Shown in pieces: positions 10,641-22,330 of a stretch of 64,000 nucleotides of DNA. The notes under the pieces were generated by a model. It ran no database searches. It saw nothing but the letters and a program-made list of their open reading frames with translations, and was not told the origin of the DNA. The position numbers and the translations under genes were made by a program. The stretch lies in NCBI GenBank assembly GCA_934047225.1, contig OW203998.1, forward strand, positions 15,887,280 to 15,951,279, given 5' to 3'. This DNA is from Ypsolopha sequella (Eukaryota; Arthropoda; Insecta; Lepidoptera; Ypsolophidae). Numbering within the stretch: position 1 is the first letter of the stretch; every line of letters starts with the position of its first letter.

Positions 10641-12739
10641 TTCTCAGCCTTACCCCTTTACTTTGCCTTTTCCTTTGTAAATTGTAAGCACCCAACTCAA
10701 AACCATCGCAATGAAGTAGCCCTACGGGGTAAATTTCGTTCGTCTCTCGTTAAAAGGTCCTACAAAACGAAAATCGATTTTCAGGGATCACTTTCTTAAA
10801 TGGCAGCTTTTGAAAAATAAATCTGATTTTAAATGTAGGGTATCTCTGATTAGTTTACCATTGAGTGTAATTCGAGTTTAATTGGACTGCTGTCACTGGA
10901 AGTCAATTAATTGACTCTGTTACGGAGCGCGATATGGTAGTCAAAGATTCTCAATCTTCTAATGGTAAGTCTTTATTTTGTGAACATTTTGTCTATAGGG
11001 TGATGATCACCGAGAAAAAGGCCTGTGTTTTATTTGACAGTTCCAAAATTAAAATTTGTAGTTCAAAACCGAATGATCACCTGACAGACCGAACCTCCAT
11101 TGAACTGAAGCCACACTGTTTTGAACCTGCACTGGCACATCGCACTGTGTAAAAAAGTGCTAAAATTGAATAAAGCCTCATACTTGATCAAAAATGCAAG
11201 AAATAGATTTAAGTTTTCGTACTATAAAGAGTTGCTGCGATTTTTATAGTCAAATGAAATTTGTTTTAGAAAACAATCTTAAGTAGGACAAATATTTTGA
11301 AAAAATCCTGGCCCAAGTAATTTTTCATAATATTTTTTTGTATTTCTTGAGATTAGTTCTTAATTGATCTTTTCTATCTTTTAATAATAATAAGTTTATT
11401 GTAATTTACTTACTTTTGTCGAAGAAAAATAACAAGTACATGTTAAACCAAAGTGATGTAAGATCAAGTTATAATTATAATATTTTTTAATAAATATTTG
11501 TGCTTTTTAATTTGTTTCTGTTTGGTTCCTAGTGGTAATGCACTCTAATAATAATTAGAGTATTCCAAGCGATGGATTTCGTAATAAAAAAAAACATATA
11601 ATCTGATGTAAGATGTTTTTTAACTATGAATATGAATTTCTATGCTAAAAAGCTAAGATGGTTGGCCTACTGCCTATTCATTTGTGAGTAATAGACAAGA
11701 GTTGTTTTGGTGTTACCAGGTTACCAGATGCTAGTTAGTACTAAAAAGTCTTTTGAGATTTTTTAGTGTCAAATTGTATTCATGTAAAATATTGGCTTAC
11801 AAATACTTAATAATAATTAAAAAAGTCTTTACATTTTCCAACAATGTTGTTATATTAGGTCCAAACCTATGAAATGTCCGTTTTGTATGGAGAGTTTGAG
11901 GACAACTTAATTTTCAGTACTAACATTTTTTAAAGGAATGACAAACCCAAATTAAATTATCGATTACTCAACAGTAAGCTAACAACAACATTTATTAAAT
12001 TTTTGAAAATTATCACGGAATTGGATGGCATTTAGGACGAACTGTATTTGAAGAGTAGTGGATTTAGTAATTCTTTTAAGAAGAAAAGAGATTCATGAGC
12101 AATAGAGATAGAGACATATACGTATAAAGGGCATTAATTTTAACGTGCGGTTTTCAACATAGCTTAGCACTCCATTCTAGTTACAAACTTTTAGATTTTT
12201 ACACTTAGACTTTTAGGTAAGTTGAAATTTTTGTTCTGTTCTATACTCGTAATGAGACATGAAAAAATTTGTTGTCTTGTAGTATTCAAGTTGTTACGTA
12301 CTTAAGGTGCTCCACAATGCTAAACATCAGTTTTGTATTAGATTCAGCTCCTTATGTAGATGGTAAAAATTAAAAAAAAAAATATGGCGTGTTTTGTGGA
12401 CTCAAAACAATTATTAATTATACTTTATAAATAAAGATACTTTCAATCATGTTTTAATTATAATACTTTTAAAAAGCATGAATTTCACGAAAAAAGTGAT
12501 TCAGTTTCCATATTTCAAAACCGATTGTAAACGAAACCAACATACGCATATACTTACTGGAAAAAACCATCTTTATTACATAAAGAAATTACACTAAATG
12601 TCCTAATGTAGCCACGATTTCAAAACAACTGAAGTTTTGCGTGCGCAGCATCTAATTAGAGCAGGATAGACAGTTAAAAAACAAACGCGTTAGAGCAGGA
12701 CTGAATTTTAGCATTGTGGAAAAGGGCAAAATCACAAAA
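10641..12739. other. AT-rich stretch, no gene recognised
   Basis: The 72-codon ORF at 10934-11152 begins with 'ATGGTAGTCAAAG' and meets a GTAAGT at 10965, so a tiny first exon is conceivable, but nothing else supports it. I see no RNA gene or recognisable element here. Confidence 0.35.
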
Positions 12740-13312
12740 CCATGGAGACATATTACTGTCAATCTGATGTTTGTCCATCAGTCTATCTGTGTACATATGT
12801 CACGGGTCTCTAGACGCTCATATCGATCGATAGCTCGAAATTTGAATTCTTGTGTAGAATGCTAAAACCTTAGAAATTGAATTAAATCGTTTTATCAACT
12901 AAGGCGAAAAAAAAACGTTTTGCTTAACCTGGCATAGGGGGTGTCATTGTCTATAGAGCTCATTGAGTTGAGTACAAATACATTTTTTACCTTTTTTTGT
13001 CGTCAAATAATAAGAAATGGGGCCTCAAAGTTGTCAGTTATATGATATTTTGTTTATCCTTTTATCTCAGAAACTAAACTAATTTGGGATTTCTGTACAT
13101 TATGTACCATAGATTGTATTATTTAAAAACTTAAAACGCTGATTTATAATGTAGCCGAATATTTGACCAACTTAATTTTGCAATTTTGTTTCATATAAGT
13201 TGCAATGATAAGTTTATAATTATTGTTCAAATTATTGAAATCTATTACTTTTCTTGATTGGTAAATAATCCTGAGGGCGAGTCCTACTGGCACTTAGACC
13301 GGTTTTTCATTT
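12740..13312 (-). repeat. Dispersed repeat R1, copy on minus strand
   Basis: The right end 'gcgagtcctactggcactta' followed by 'gaccggttttt' is the reverse of the R1 start ('aaaaccggccaagtgc'). The left part has the 'tcacgggtctctag' region found in other copies. Divergent, non-coding. Confidence 0.6.
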
Positions 13313-13909
13313 TGATTTAAAATTTTCTGTGTTTTCATATTAAATTTTATAACATATAGCTGCTACAAAACGGCATCGCTATTTATAAAACCGTAGATAA
13401 ATCGTAACGTAAGTTCAAAACTTTCCCCGTATTTCCCCAGTGTTTGTTGCGAGAATTGTTTATTAGCGCTCAAAAAGTTTGAAAACCACAGCAATATGGC
13501 ACCCTGAAGCGTGAAAATTCAAGGATTTCGTTCTAATTAGGTTCGTCTCAAGACAAACACCCACTTTCAGGTAAGGCATTTGATGTATATATATATGCTC
13601 CAATTACCCCGCTTATTTAGCAACGGCTGGATAATTTGTGTTATTTGCTAAGACGTAAATACTGAAATAAACTTTGAGTTGATGAAGGTATCACTGTGAA
13701 ATGACAAAATATTGTTTTTTGATACCTATTTATCTATTTTAAAAACTCTACTTAGAATCAAAAATAATTATGATAAATGTAATACTGACATGGTTTTATA
13801 ACCTTGTTACAAACACTATGCTGTCTTAAATTAAGATTATATTAATCGAAGTTTATATATACAGGTGTAATCGTTAAGTGTGACCAGGCGATTATTCCGT
13901 AACTATTAC
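13313..13909. other. AT-rich target DNA of BEL copy 2
   Basis: No coding sequence is recognised. The last five bases, attac (13905-13909), are the left target duplication of the BEL element. Confidence 0.5.
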
Positions 13910-14599
13910 TGTTTGATATAAACGCTCGTTGCTACCAGAAATTGTAGCTTACAAAAAGTGGTAATACTGACTAGTGACGGGCATCAGCGTCACTAGTGCG
14001 AGGATTCCATAACCACGCTCAGACACCACTAATTGTATGCTAAAGGGCGATACTTGCAGCTGGAACAGGGGCCCATAAGCTGTCCCAGATTCATAGTATA
14101 CAAGTATCTTATGATCTATAATATTTAATATAAAACGTCCTACCAGACAGTTGTATGATGACGTCATCCACTGATCCTCGCATGAAGTCCTTTCGCTGCA
14201 CGTGGACTCCAAGACGTTCCGGTGATGTGACACGTAGATCACCTTCCACGATGAATCTAAACACAACCCTCCTAACCCGGGATGCATCCAACCCAGAAAT
14301 AGTAATTAACAAGTCCGCTTGTCGGAAGCCGCGTGGACACAGGTTATGTCACACACACACAGGAAATTCACCAAAAAGTGGCCTTCACGCCAAAATAACG
14401 TCAGCCATTGACTGAATACTGTTTCTTACGATGTCCGCACCGATTTACCGTTAATATCCCTTAATAACACATATTAAAATCGTCCGCGATCTATACCAAG
14501 AAAATTCCACGTCCCTCGTTTTTGACAGCTCCAAGTCCATAGACAAATTATATAGACCATTGATGGATGCGTTCCGAAATATACATTTTATTCTGAACA
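13910..14599 (-). repeat. BEL/Pao copy 2, 3' LTR
   Basis: 690 bp, directly followed on the inner side by the polypurine tract CCAGAGCGGGGGAC (14600-14613, minus strand). The small ORFs annotated over it in both directions are chance frames shared with the other LTR. Confidence 0.93.
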
Positions 14600-14859
14600 G
14601 TCCCCCGCTCTGGGCTGAGCAATCAGGCCACTAGCTCATACAACCGGGAGACGGGAGAGAGTTGTCATGGCTCGTCACAAAATCGAACCTTCGACCAACA
14701 CCTCTGCGACGCGTGGAGTTCCGTCTCCGCCAAAACAACTTTAATATACGGCCCCGGCGCCAAAACAAGGATAGCAAGTTCATATCCTTCAAAAGAATTA
14801 AATTTCCTTCCCTAGGATACTCAGTCTTGTCTGACCACAGAGAGGACGAGAGTTGAGGA

Positions 14860-16162
14860 CCGCTTCCACTTTACAATATACAGTGGCAAGCTCCTCAAAA
14901 ATTAGAACAGTTTCCCCAATAACGCAGCGGAGGTGGGTCTTCGCCGACTTGACGGCAGCTTCAAAAATCCCCCCCCAGTGAGGGCAATTTGGAGGACTGT
15001 ACCGCCAAGTTACCCCTTTCCGGGCGAAGATTTAACTTAAACTAGCATAGTTAATTACAAAACAAAAAATTATCAATATCTTTTAGATAGTTAGCAGTAC
15101 CTTTGTAGTTTGTGCCATTGTCGGAGCGAATAAGTGAAGGTAAATCCTTACGCGACACGAAACGATCCAACGCGGCGACGAAGGCCTCCGTAGTCAAAGC
15201 TGATACCACTGCCAAGTGAACGGCCTTGGTGGCCAAGCACACAAATACACAAGGTATGCTTTCACAACCCGAGCGTTGCGATTGCTGAAAACCCCCGTGC
15301 GCATTACGTATGTGTCAATCCGACACCAACAGATTTACCAAAGGTCCGTCTTGGGTAGAAGCAAAGGATGAAGACTTCCGTATGGCAGGTCAGCTCTCCA
15401 AAATCAGCCTCCAAATCGCAGAAGTCCTTCATAATCCGTGAAAGGATTCAAACGAGCAACCGCTCACTTCAGCCTGGCGTGATCCTCGCGCAGAACTCGA
15501 AGTCTAAACTTGATGAGGTCCGCCTGAAGTACACGAACCCAGTGTACCAATGCGCTCCAACGCTCCTCTGCACTCACGGCTGGGGACAAAATATATTAAT
15601 TTCATTGACTGGTTGGTATTTCAACATAATACCACCATCATATTGGGATCCTCCAAATCTGCAAACAGTATATGTTCATTTGAAAGCCATTTCCTAAGTC
15701 CGAACATAATAATCCAAGTATCGAATCAAATATCGAATATCCAAAATTGTGGATACCTCCACCAATGAAGAAGAACCCAGAGTCTTTTAAAAACCAAATA
15801 GGATCCATCCTAACAAATCCGCGCCCAGGAAAACATCGACTGGGGCCGGATGACAAAACGTGGGTCTGCCAGATGCAGACCTGACGTGCATGAGATTATG
15901 GACGGAGGAAGGTCCAAAGAAGGCTGCCAGCCGACAATATTGTCTATAACCATGACTGCAGCCGCTGATTCAACTCCAGTCCACCAATACCTAGGAGCGG
16001 CACCGACGAAACTTCCAGGTTCAAAACCAATCGGTGCGCCACTTGACTTTCCGTGTCGAGGAGGGCCCATACCCTAACTCAATCCCCCCTGGGGCCCTAG
16101 ACGCGAGCCATCGCGGTAGGCAACAGAACCGTCCGCGGTTCCGTACTCATGGCTTGAACAAG
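14860..16162 (-). pseudogene. Collapsed pol of BEL/Pao copy 2
   Basis: The layout repeats copy 1: integrase C-terminal region (about 14870-15020), integrase core 'CLATKAVHLAVV' with 'SDNGTNY' (15080-15242), a piece of the RT-RNase H connection (about 15640-15700), 'HLADPRF' (about 15850), and a protease-like segment whose active site reads 'ALLDTESQ' (about 16045-16065). The canonical D-S/T-G glycine is a glutamate here, as in copy 1. There is no RT core. Frames are broken by several stops. Confidence 0.85.
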
Positions 16163-18019
16163 CTAGTTACAGGCTACCCCACCTGTGAACGCAGGACCAG
16201 TCCACTGGCAATAATACGGCTGGCGCGTGCACATCCCTACCCTGGGGGGAGCGTAGCCTCCAACTCTCCCTGAGTACGGCGGGTGGTACTCTAACCGCGG
16301 GTACTCGCGGTACGGCGGTGAGTAACCCCGTGACTCCGTCTTAACACGGTGCTCCATGCCAGCTGGCACCAAAACCGGCGCGGGGAGGGGGGGCCTAGCC
16401 CTTGCCAACTCCAATTGGCCCCCGCCCGTAGGGGCCCAATTCACTACATGGCCATATGTGTGATAGCCCGTAGGCAAGCCCCCTACGGGTCCACGCGCAG
16501 ATACATAACTCACCTCCCGGTGAGGGGGCGCGCCTGGCGCCGCAGTCCTCCGTTCCGACGGAGGGGAGCTCTGCCCGACAGCATGCCTTCCCTGGACCGA
16601 GGGGTGGGAAATTCTCCCTGACGCACCCCCGTTGTCCAAGGGGGGGGGAGTTCTCCCTGAAGCACCCCCGCCCGTAGGGCTCCGTCGCTGCGGGACCGGT
16701 GAAGCCGCTTCAGATCTGTTGGCACACAACAATAAATGGTGAGGCCCCTCACAAACACTGCAACGTCGTGGCTCGGGACAATTACGTTCAAAATGATTGC
16801 CCAAGCAACCGAAACACAGGCCCTTACGCTTCACTATGCGTCGCCGCTCGGTGACGTGCAGGTTTCGCCACTGCTGACATCTCAGCAGGTCATGCCCCGT
16901 ATGGCCACACTGATAACAGGTCAATGACCTCTCGATCACGGATACCGCCGCTAAACGCGTCATATCGCGTCCCCGCGACTGCTGCAGTTGTCTGGGCTCC
17001 CCACATTCCAATGAGCCAGCAGACGAAAGTGATTGCGCCCCAGATGGCGCCAAGTCCGGTTGTGAGGTTTCTGCTACCCTAGCTTCATATTCAAGAAACC
17101 TCATTAAGTCCGTAAATTTAGGCACAGTGCTGCCATCTTTTCCTGCGGACACCCGCTCAAAACGTGACCTCACATCATTAGGCAACCTACCTAAAATAAT
17201 GTGAACGAGTAAAAACGACCACTCGTCCACCGGCAAACCTAATGTTCTAAGGGCATTACACGCCACAGTGACCGGAGTTAGTAATTGCTGCCTCAGCTGT
17301 GCCCAGTCGGTTACCCTAGGTAACGTCAACAATTGAGACGCATGCGCATCCGCCAGTAAGCGCATGTTCTGATACCTATCATTTAATAAGCCCCACGCTA
17401 TATCATAATGATCATCCTCTACCCTGAGGTGCTGGATGAGCGACCTTGCTTCGCCCTCCAATGTTGACATCAAATATGCCATCTTTTGCCCCTTTGATAA
17501 ATCTACCCTAGAATTTACTAATGAATTAAACATATTCCTATATGAAACCCATTCTTGATTTTTCCCATTGAATTTATTTAGTTTTAAATTAGCCAAACTA
17601 CTAGACACGCCATCTACCGGTTGAGGCGTGACAACTACAGGACCTCCTGAATTTTGCCTCTTTACATTAGCAATATTATTTGACTTTATAACCAGCGTCT
17701 TACCAGTGGCGCCATCTGTTGGTCTAGGTGCGCTAACAACCGGGCTGCCCGATTGTCGCTTTTTGATCATGGAGGCCGCCTCTGTTATATCATCATAAAT
17801 CCCTTTTATCTGAGCTAAATCCGTAACATACCTCTTCAAAGGCTCGTCACTTTCCTGCAGTGCTGCCACAGCCGCCTCTGCATCAGCCAGCCGCTGATGC
17901 ATCCGCTCGGCTCTCTCCAGGATTGCATTGTCGCGATCCGAACGAGAAAGCAATCCCTGGACGGTTGTAAACCAGCGGAGCTCTTTCGCCAACGCAGCCT
18001 TGTGAGACTTGGACATCAT
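16163..18019 (-). CDS. BEL/Pao Gag polyprotein (618 aa), copy 2
   Basis: This is the counterpart of the ORF at 3103-4956 and starts at the same methionine. Order: coiled-coil-like N-terminus (1-85), DUF1759-like gag core from about 149, three CCHC-type knuckles between about 365 and 431, then the Pro/Gly/Arg-rich repeat tail. All knuckle cysteines and histidines are kept; the first reads 'CYQCGHTGHDLLRC'. A few percent of residues differ from copy 1, with no stop or frameshift until the last residues, where the two copies end in different frames. Retention of gag while pol decayed in both copies suggests that gag may be used in cis during trans-mobilisation; that is inference. Confidence 0.9.
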   Translation of the reverse strand: MMSKSHKAALAKELRWFTTVQGLLSRSDRDNAILERAERMHQRLADAEAAVAALQESDEPLKRYVTDLAQIKGIYDDITEAASMIKKRQSGSPVVSAPRPTDGATGKTLVIKSNNIANVKRQNSGGPVVVTPQPVDGVSSSLANLKLNKFNGKNQEWVSYRNMFNSLVNSRVDLSKGQKMAYLMSTLEGEARSLIQHLRVEDDHYDIAWGLLNDRYQNMRLLADAHASQLLTLPRVTDWAQLRQQLLTPVTVACNALRTLGLPVDEWSFLLVHIILGRLPNDVRSRFERVSAGKDGSTVPKFTDLMRFLEYEARVAETSQPDLAPSGAQSLSSAGSLECGEPRQLQQSRGRDMTRLAAVSVIERSLTCYQCGHTGHDLLRCQQWRNLHVTERRRIVKRKGLCFGCLGNHFERNCPEPRRCSVCEGPHHLLLCANRSEAASPVPQRRSPTGGGASGRTPPPLDNGGASGRISHPSVQGRHAVGQSSPPSERRTAAPGAPPHREVSYVSARGPVGGLPTGYHTYGHVVNWAPTGGGQLELARARPPLPAPVLVPAGMEHRVKTESRGYSPPYREYPRLEYHPPYSGRVGGYAPPRVGMCTRQPYYCQWTGPAFTGGVACN

Positions 18020-18641
18020 GCCGCAATGAACCGGGAAATGTATAAATAAAAACTATTTAGCAAACACCCTGACACGGCACAAAATACAGAAGCACTGCTC
18101 AATAGGTACCCTACCTATAAATAGAATTTAATTAGCAAAATTAATTCCCAATTACCAATGTATGTACTGTCCGTCAATACTAAACAAACAAATAGGTTCC
18201 TACCTAATTCTATATTACCAAATTTAAATTATATTTGGTGTATACAATACACACAAACCCGAATGCACATTCCACTATGCACTTGTATACATGCTTGTAA
18301 GTACATAAATTCAAGCCAAGATAACCGTATATTAGCTAACAAGTTGATTTCCAATCTATAATATAAACCGTTATATGATATAATGTTATTGCAATACAAG
18401 AACACTTGATATGTACTAAATTAACAATTTATACTGATATTACTGAACCACATCAATGTGGTACCCTCCGGTAATCAATTATCTACTCAAAGCACTAAAC
18501 AAATCCAATTTGTAATTGCTACATGTACATGTAAATAGCCTAGCTATGTTAACAGTTCAATGACACTGGGGCCGCCCAGTTCCGCTGTTTAAATGTATAT
18601 AAACCAAAGTTGGGATTAACCACGGACTGGCTACCAAAGCT
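18020..18641 (-). other. 5' leader of BEL/Pao copy 2
   Basis: AT-rich leader nearly identical to 4957-5578, including the candidate priming site 'TGGTAGCCAGTCCGTGG' next to the 5' LTR (minus strand). Confidence 0.5.
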
Positions 18642-19331
18642 TGTTTGATATAAACGCTCGTTGCTACCAGAAATTGTAGCTTACAAAAAGTGGTAATACT
18701 GACTAGTGACGGGCATCAGCGTCACTAGTGCGAGGATTCCATAACCACGCTCAGACACCACTAATTGTATGCTAAAGGGCGATACTTGCAGCTGGAACAG
18801 GGGCCCATAAGCTGTCCCAGATTCATAGTATACAAGTATCTTATGATCTATAATATTTAATATAAAACGTCCTACCAGACAGTTGTATGATGACGTCATC
18901 CACTGATCCTCGCATGAAGTCCTTTCGCTGCACGTGGACTCCAAGACGTTCCGGTGATGTGACACGTAGATCACCTTCCACGATGAATCTATACACAACC
19001 CTCCTAACCCGGGATGCATCCAACCCAGAAATAGTAATTAACAAGTCCGCTTGTCGGAAGCCGCGTGGACACAGGTTATGTCACACACACACAGGAAATT
19101 CACCAAAAAGTGGCCTTCACGCCAAAATAACGTCAGCCATTGACTGAATACTGTTTCTTACGATGTCCGCACCGATTTACCGTTAATATCCCTTAATAAC
19201 ACATATTAAAATCGTCCGCGATCTATACCAAGAAAATTCCACGTCCCTCGTTTTTGACAGCTCCAAGTCCATAGACAAATTATATAGACCATTGATGGAT
19301 GCGTTCCGAAATATACATTTTATTCTGAACA
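18642..19331 (-). repeat. BEL/Pao copy 2, 5' LTR
   Basis: 690 bp, upstream of gag on the minus strand, matching 13910-14599 except for one noticed substitution. Confidence 0.93.
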
Positions 19332-19479
19332 ATTACAGATATCAAAAAAAAATTTACTGATATGGAAAGTACGTTACCTAATCAGTAAAATGACTTCAAT
19401 AACTTTTTGAAAATGAAACGAGACGTATCCAAAATTTTGACATTAAACATTCTCTGATTAACTTGTGGTTATGCAAAAC

Positions 19480-19539
<60 letters not shown>

Positions 19540-19977
19540 AAACAATACATGCCGAGTTGTTATGTTTTATCCGCTTGTATGAAAATATTGACGACATTTA
19601 CCTTTTATTCATCCTTTTAAATAAATATTGATTTCAGTGTTATCTCTCTATAGAGAGATAATGTTGAGAAAACAGTACACTGAAAATAATTTATTCGTTT
19701 AACTATGACATTGGTGACAATTACTGAATCTGAGTCACATGGACATATTTCCAGTTCCGAGTTCCTCTGGGACAAATCACGATTGGAAGCATGTGGGAGT
19801 TCAGAAGTAGTTTGTACAGACCACAATTCCTGTCTGATCATCTTGAATCGTTAAACCGTGAGGGTAAGAAATATACATAATATTTTTAGGTTTTCCTGTC
19901 TGGTCGTGTTAATAGTCTCCGGTGGTTAGAGAGATTATAACGAGAAAAGGGTACAAATTCTATGAAGAGGTTAAGAT
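19332..19977. other. Non-coding DNA with TA microsatellite
   Basis: A TA dinucleotide run of almost 60 bp lies at 19478-19535. 'tctctatagagaga' at 19645 is a small palindrome. No coding sequence is recognised. Confidence 0.5.
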
Positions 19978-20570
19978 AAAAACTGGCCAAGTGCAATTCG
20001 GGCCTCGCTCTTTTAGGGTTCTATATATATTTTAGGGTTCTGTTTAGATAAAAAATAAAAAAATTGTTTATACTCTATTTAATGAGTTCTAGACAACGAC
20101 AACCCATACGCTGGAGTAAGAAAAAAAAACATTTTTCGGCCCCATTTTCATGTATAGAAAAATAAATTTAATCACATTTCAAATTCAAAATTCGGTTTTT
20201 GATCACCATTTTATACAACATATAAATATTTCAGGTTTCTATCTCATTCTGTCTAAGAGCTAGAGACCCGTGACATACGGACAGACAGACATACAGACGG
20301 ACAGCGGAGTGAAATTAATAGAGCTCCGATGTGCGCTTTGTGTAAGGCAACCTAAAACCCGCGAATTTCATCATTTGAAATTTTGTCATACTATGGGAAA
20401 ATGCAAAATTCCTCAAATGTTTCAAACTTATAGTACTTACTTATAGTCTTAGGAACTATTAAATAAAATGGCAGGATATGCGTTTAAAAACTAAATATTT
20501 TGAAAAATAAGGGATACCCTTCCTTACCTCCGTGTTAATAACAACCTGAAACATGTGGTAATATAAAAAG
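19978..20570 (+). repeat. Dispersed repeat R1, plus-strand copy
   Basis: It begins 'aaaactggccaagtgcaatt', has GACA/CAGA units near 20275-20305, and runs on to 'gataccctt' and 'acatgtggtaatata'. The last ~230 bp are found inverted at 24843-25500, where they are split by a TTAA-flanked MITE, so this copy is the empty-site reference for that insertion. Non-coding. Confidence 0.7.
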
Positions 20571-20693
20571 TTTTATTCGTGTATCAAAGACACATGTTTT
20601 CATTTCCTGAACAAATTCTTTATTATAAGATAGTAATATATACAACATGAAGTTATCGTATTTTCTTACGAACCAACAAGACGTTTAACTAAA

Positions 20694-20781
20694 ATGTTGC
20701 ATGGTATAATACAAGTTTTAGTTACCTTTTTGACCTCTGCTTACTCTCAAGATAAATGGCCTGACAACGCACAGATAAAAG
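20694..20781 (+). CDS. Possible first coding exon of a secreted protein (unsupported by homology)
   Basis: The ATG at 20694 opens 29 codons reading MLHGIIQVLVTFLTSAYSQ and on to DNAQIK, then meets an AAAG|GTAAGA splice donor at 20781/20782. Residues 4-17 are hydrophobic and 'AYS|QD' fits a signal-peptidase site, so the exon would encode a secretion signal plus a short polar stretch, ending in phase 1. Upstream DNA is AT-rich with no clear promoter. I do not recognise a family, and no downstream exon is identified. Signal-peptide-like ORFs next to a GT arise by chance in AT-rich DNA; treat as a hypothesis. Confidence 0.3.
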
Positions 20782-21424
20782 GTAAGAACTATTTTATTTA
20801 TGGTGTATTTTGTACGAACAAAATAAATATAAGTGTTTATTTTTTCTTGGCTACTTTCAGAGCGCCATTTTGCTACAGATAAATTTAAGATTCTGTCAAA
20901 CGAAAAATCATTGAAAATAAGCAAATGCTAAAAATGTTTCTTTCAAAGTACCTGAAACAGGACAAACAAAATAAATACTTACATAAAACGTAAAAATTAT
21001 TCTTAAATGTATGTTTTTCACAAGGTGAGTCTTCCACTAGTGTAGATATAATATACATCTTAGACGTGAAATGTCTGTGAGACCGGGTAGTTAAAAAAAT
21101 CTAATATTTTTTTCACCGTTCATCGAATTACATTGCGATTTGGAGTAGCTACCTTATTCCACGCCCCTTACCGTTCTCTTGCTATAAATGTAAAAAATAT
21201 GTATGCCTTGAGCACGTAGTACCTACTTGCTTGAGTTTTTTGGCTGTTGAAGATGAGTGATTTTAGTATTATGTATATTTTTTTGGTAGAAGTATTACGA
21301 TTTATGTTTCTTTATTGTATATTTCCAATGTCATAAGATATTTTTATAAAACACCGTTCAAGGGCCTTTTGTATTTTTTATATATATGTTTTACTCCACA
21401 TAAATACAAACACTTAAATGGTTT
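20782..21424. other. AT-rich stretch, no gene recognised
   Basis: It would be intron if the exon at 20694-20781 is real. No second exon, RNA gene or known repeat is recognised. Confidence 0.35.
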
Positions 21425-21719
21425 TAGTCGCTATATTTCGACCCCTCAGTGAGGCCGTCATCAGGCGAATAGAAAAAAATATTATATGACATATATGTAA
21501 AGGTATTTGAAGTAAGAAAATCGCTGACATCTATTGATATAAAAATATAAAAAAGTATACTATAAATCATGAACCAGACTTTTTGAGGGAGAATTCAGTC
21601 AGCCGGCGCTAGGTGGCGTTATCATACAGAGTGCTCCGATTCTGAATATTTTGTTATATAAAAAATAAACTGTAAATTTGGATTTGTAAGTCAGTCAAGT
21701 CAGTCAGTCAGTCAGTCAG
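21425..21719 (-). repeat. Penelope-like element 2, 3' non-coding part with CAGT microsatellite
   Basis: It parallels the region next to copy 1 (7955-8100). A CAGT/GTCA repeat at 21690-21723 occupies the place the GAT repeat has in copy 1, directly beyond the coding end. Confidence 0.55.
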
Positions 21720-22330
21720 TCAGTGTTCTTTGTTCAGTCCAGGTCCATAATGAGCTCCAAGTGACCATATGAATGATGTCTCCCATGTCCGTAATTCAAT
21801 GTCGGTTAATTGAGGTGTGAATGATTTAATGATATGTAGGGTGAAACAGTCGTTAAAGGTCTGATTGTGGAGTCGCGTGTGTGTAGGTATGGGAAGAATG
21901 TTGTTTGGTATGCGATCTGCTGTGTGTCGGTGTTGGTTCATTCGTTTGTGTATTGGGTTCTTGGTTTCACCTACGTAGAATGCCGGGCAATGACGGCATT
22001 CTAGTAGGTAAATGCAGTTGCTGGTTTTGCATGATGTATAAGGCTGTGTTTTGTATGTGTTTGATGTGTGGTGAGTGTTGATATGTGTAGCTGTGTTAAT
22101 AATGGGACATGTTTTTTTTTTGAGTTGATGAGGTTGATGGGTTGTTTTGTTTTTGTTTTACTGAATATGTGTCTGAGGTTTTGGTTTTGTCTGTAACAAA
22201 TTTTTGGATTAGTGGGTAGTAGATTTTGGGTTTCGTTTTGTTGTCTGAGAATTGGAAGGGATTCTTTAATAAGTGATTTGAGTTTGTGACTGCCGTGGAA
22301 GTAAGTGGTGATGAGACGCGGTTGGTTGGT
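21720..22330 (-). pseudogene. Penelope-like retroelement 2, GIY-YIG endonuclease end
   Basis: The minus strand reads 'LECRHCPAFYVGETKN' and then a 73-residue open stretch starting MNQHRHTADRIPNNILPIPT with 'TRLHNQTF' and 'LRTWETSFIWSLGAHYG', matching copy 1 at 8265-9115 residue for residue in many places. The Cys-rich lead-in and YxG motif identify the GIY-YIG domain of a Penelope-like element. The copy breaks off near 22330 and the RT domain is missing. The plus-strand ORF starting at 22286 overlaps its decayed end and is not credible. Confidence 0.75.

Larger units (their letters stand above)
13910..19331 (-). mobile_element. BEL/Pao LTR retrotransposon, copy 2 (gag intact, pol collapsed)
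   Basis: Two 690-bp LTRs (13910-14599 and 18642-19331) with TG...CA ends differ at a single base that I noticed (a/t near 14260/18992). The flanking duplication is attac (13905-13909, 19332-19336), different from copy 1, so this is an independent insertion and not a segmental duplicate. The internal 4.0 kb is collinear with copy 1, with the same missing pol sections and shared disabling lesions. Internal sequence differs by roughly 2-3% between the copies, while the LTRs differ by roughly 7%. Confidence 0.95.

Noticed and set aside
10934..10964. Tiny first exon with GTAAGT donor
   Set aside because: Ten codons, no partner exon and no homology; too weak to list as a gene.
13949..14312. Minus-strand ORFs of 112 and 67 codons (also at 18681-19044)
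   Set aside because: They lie wholly within the BEL LTRs and recur only because the LTRs do.
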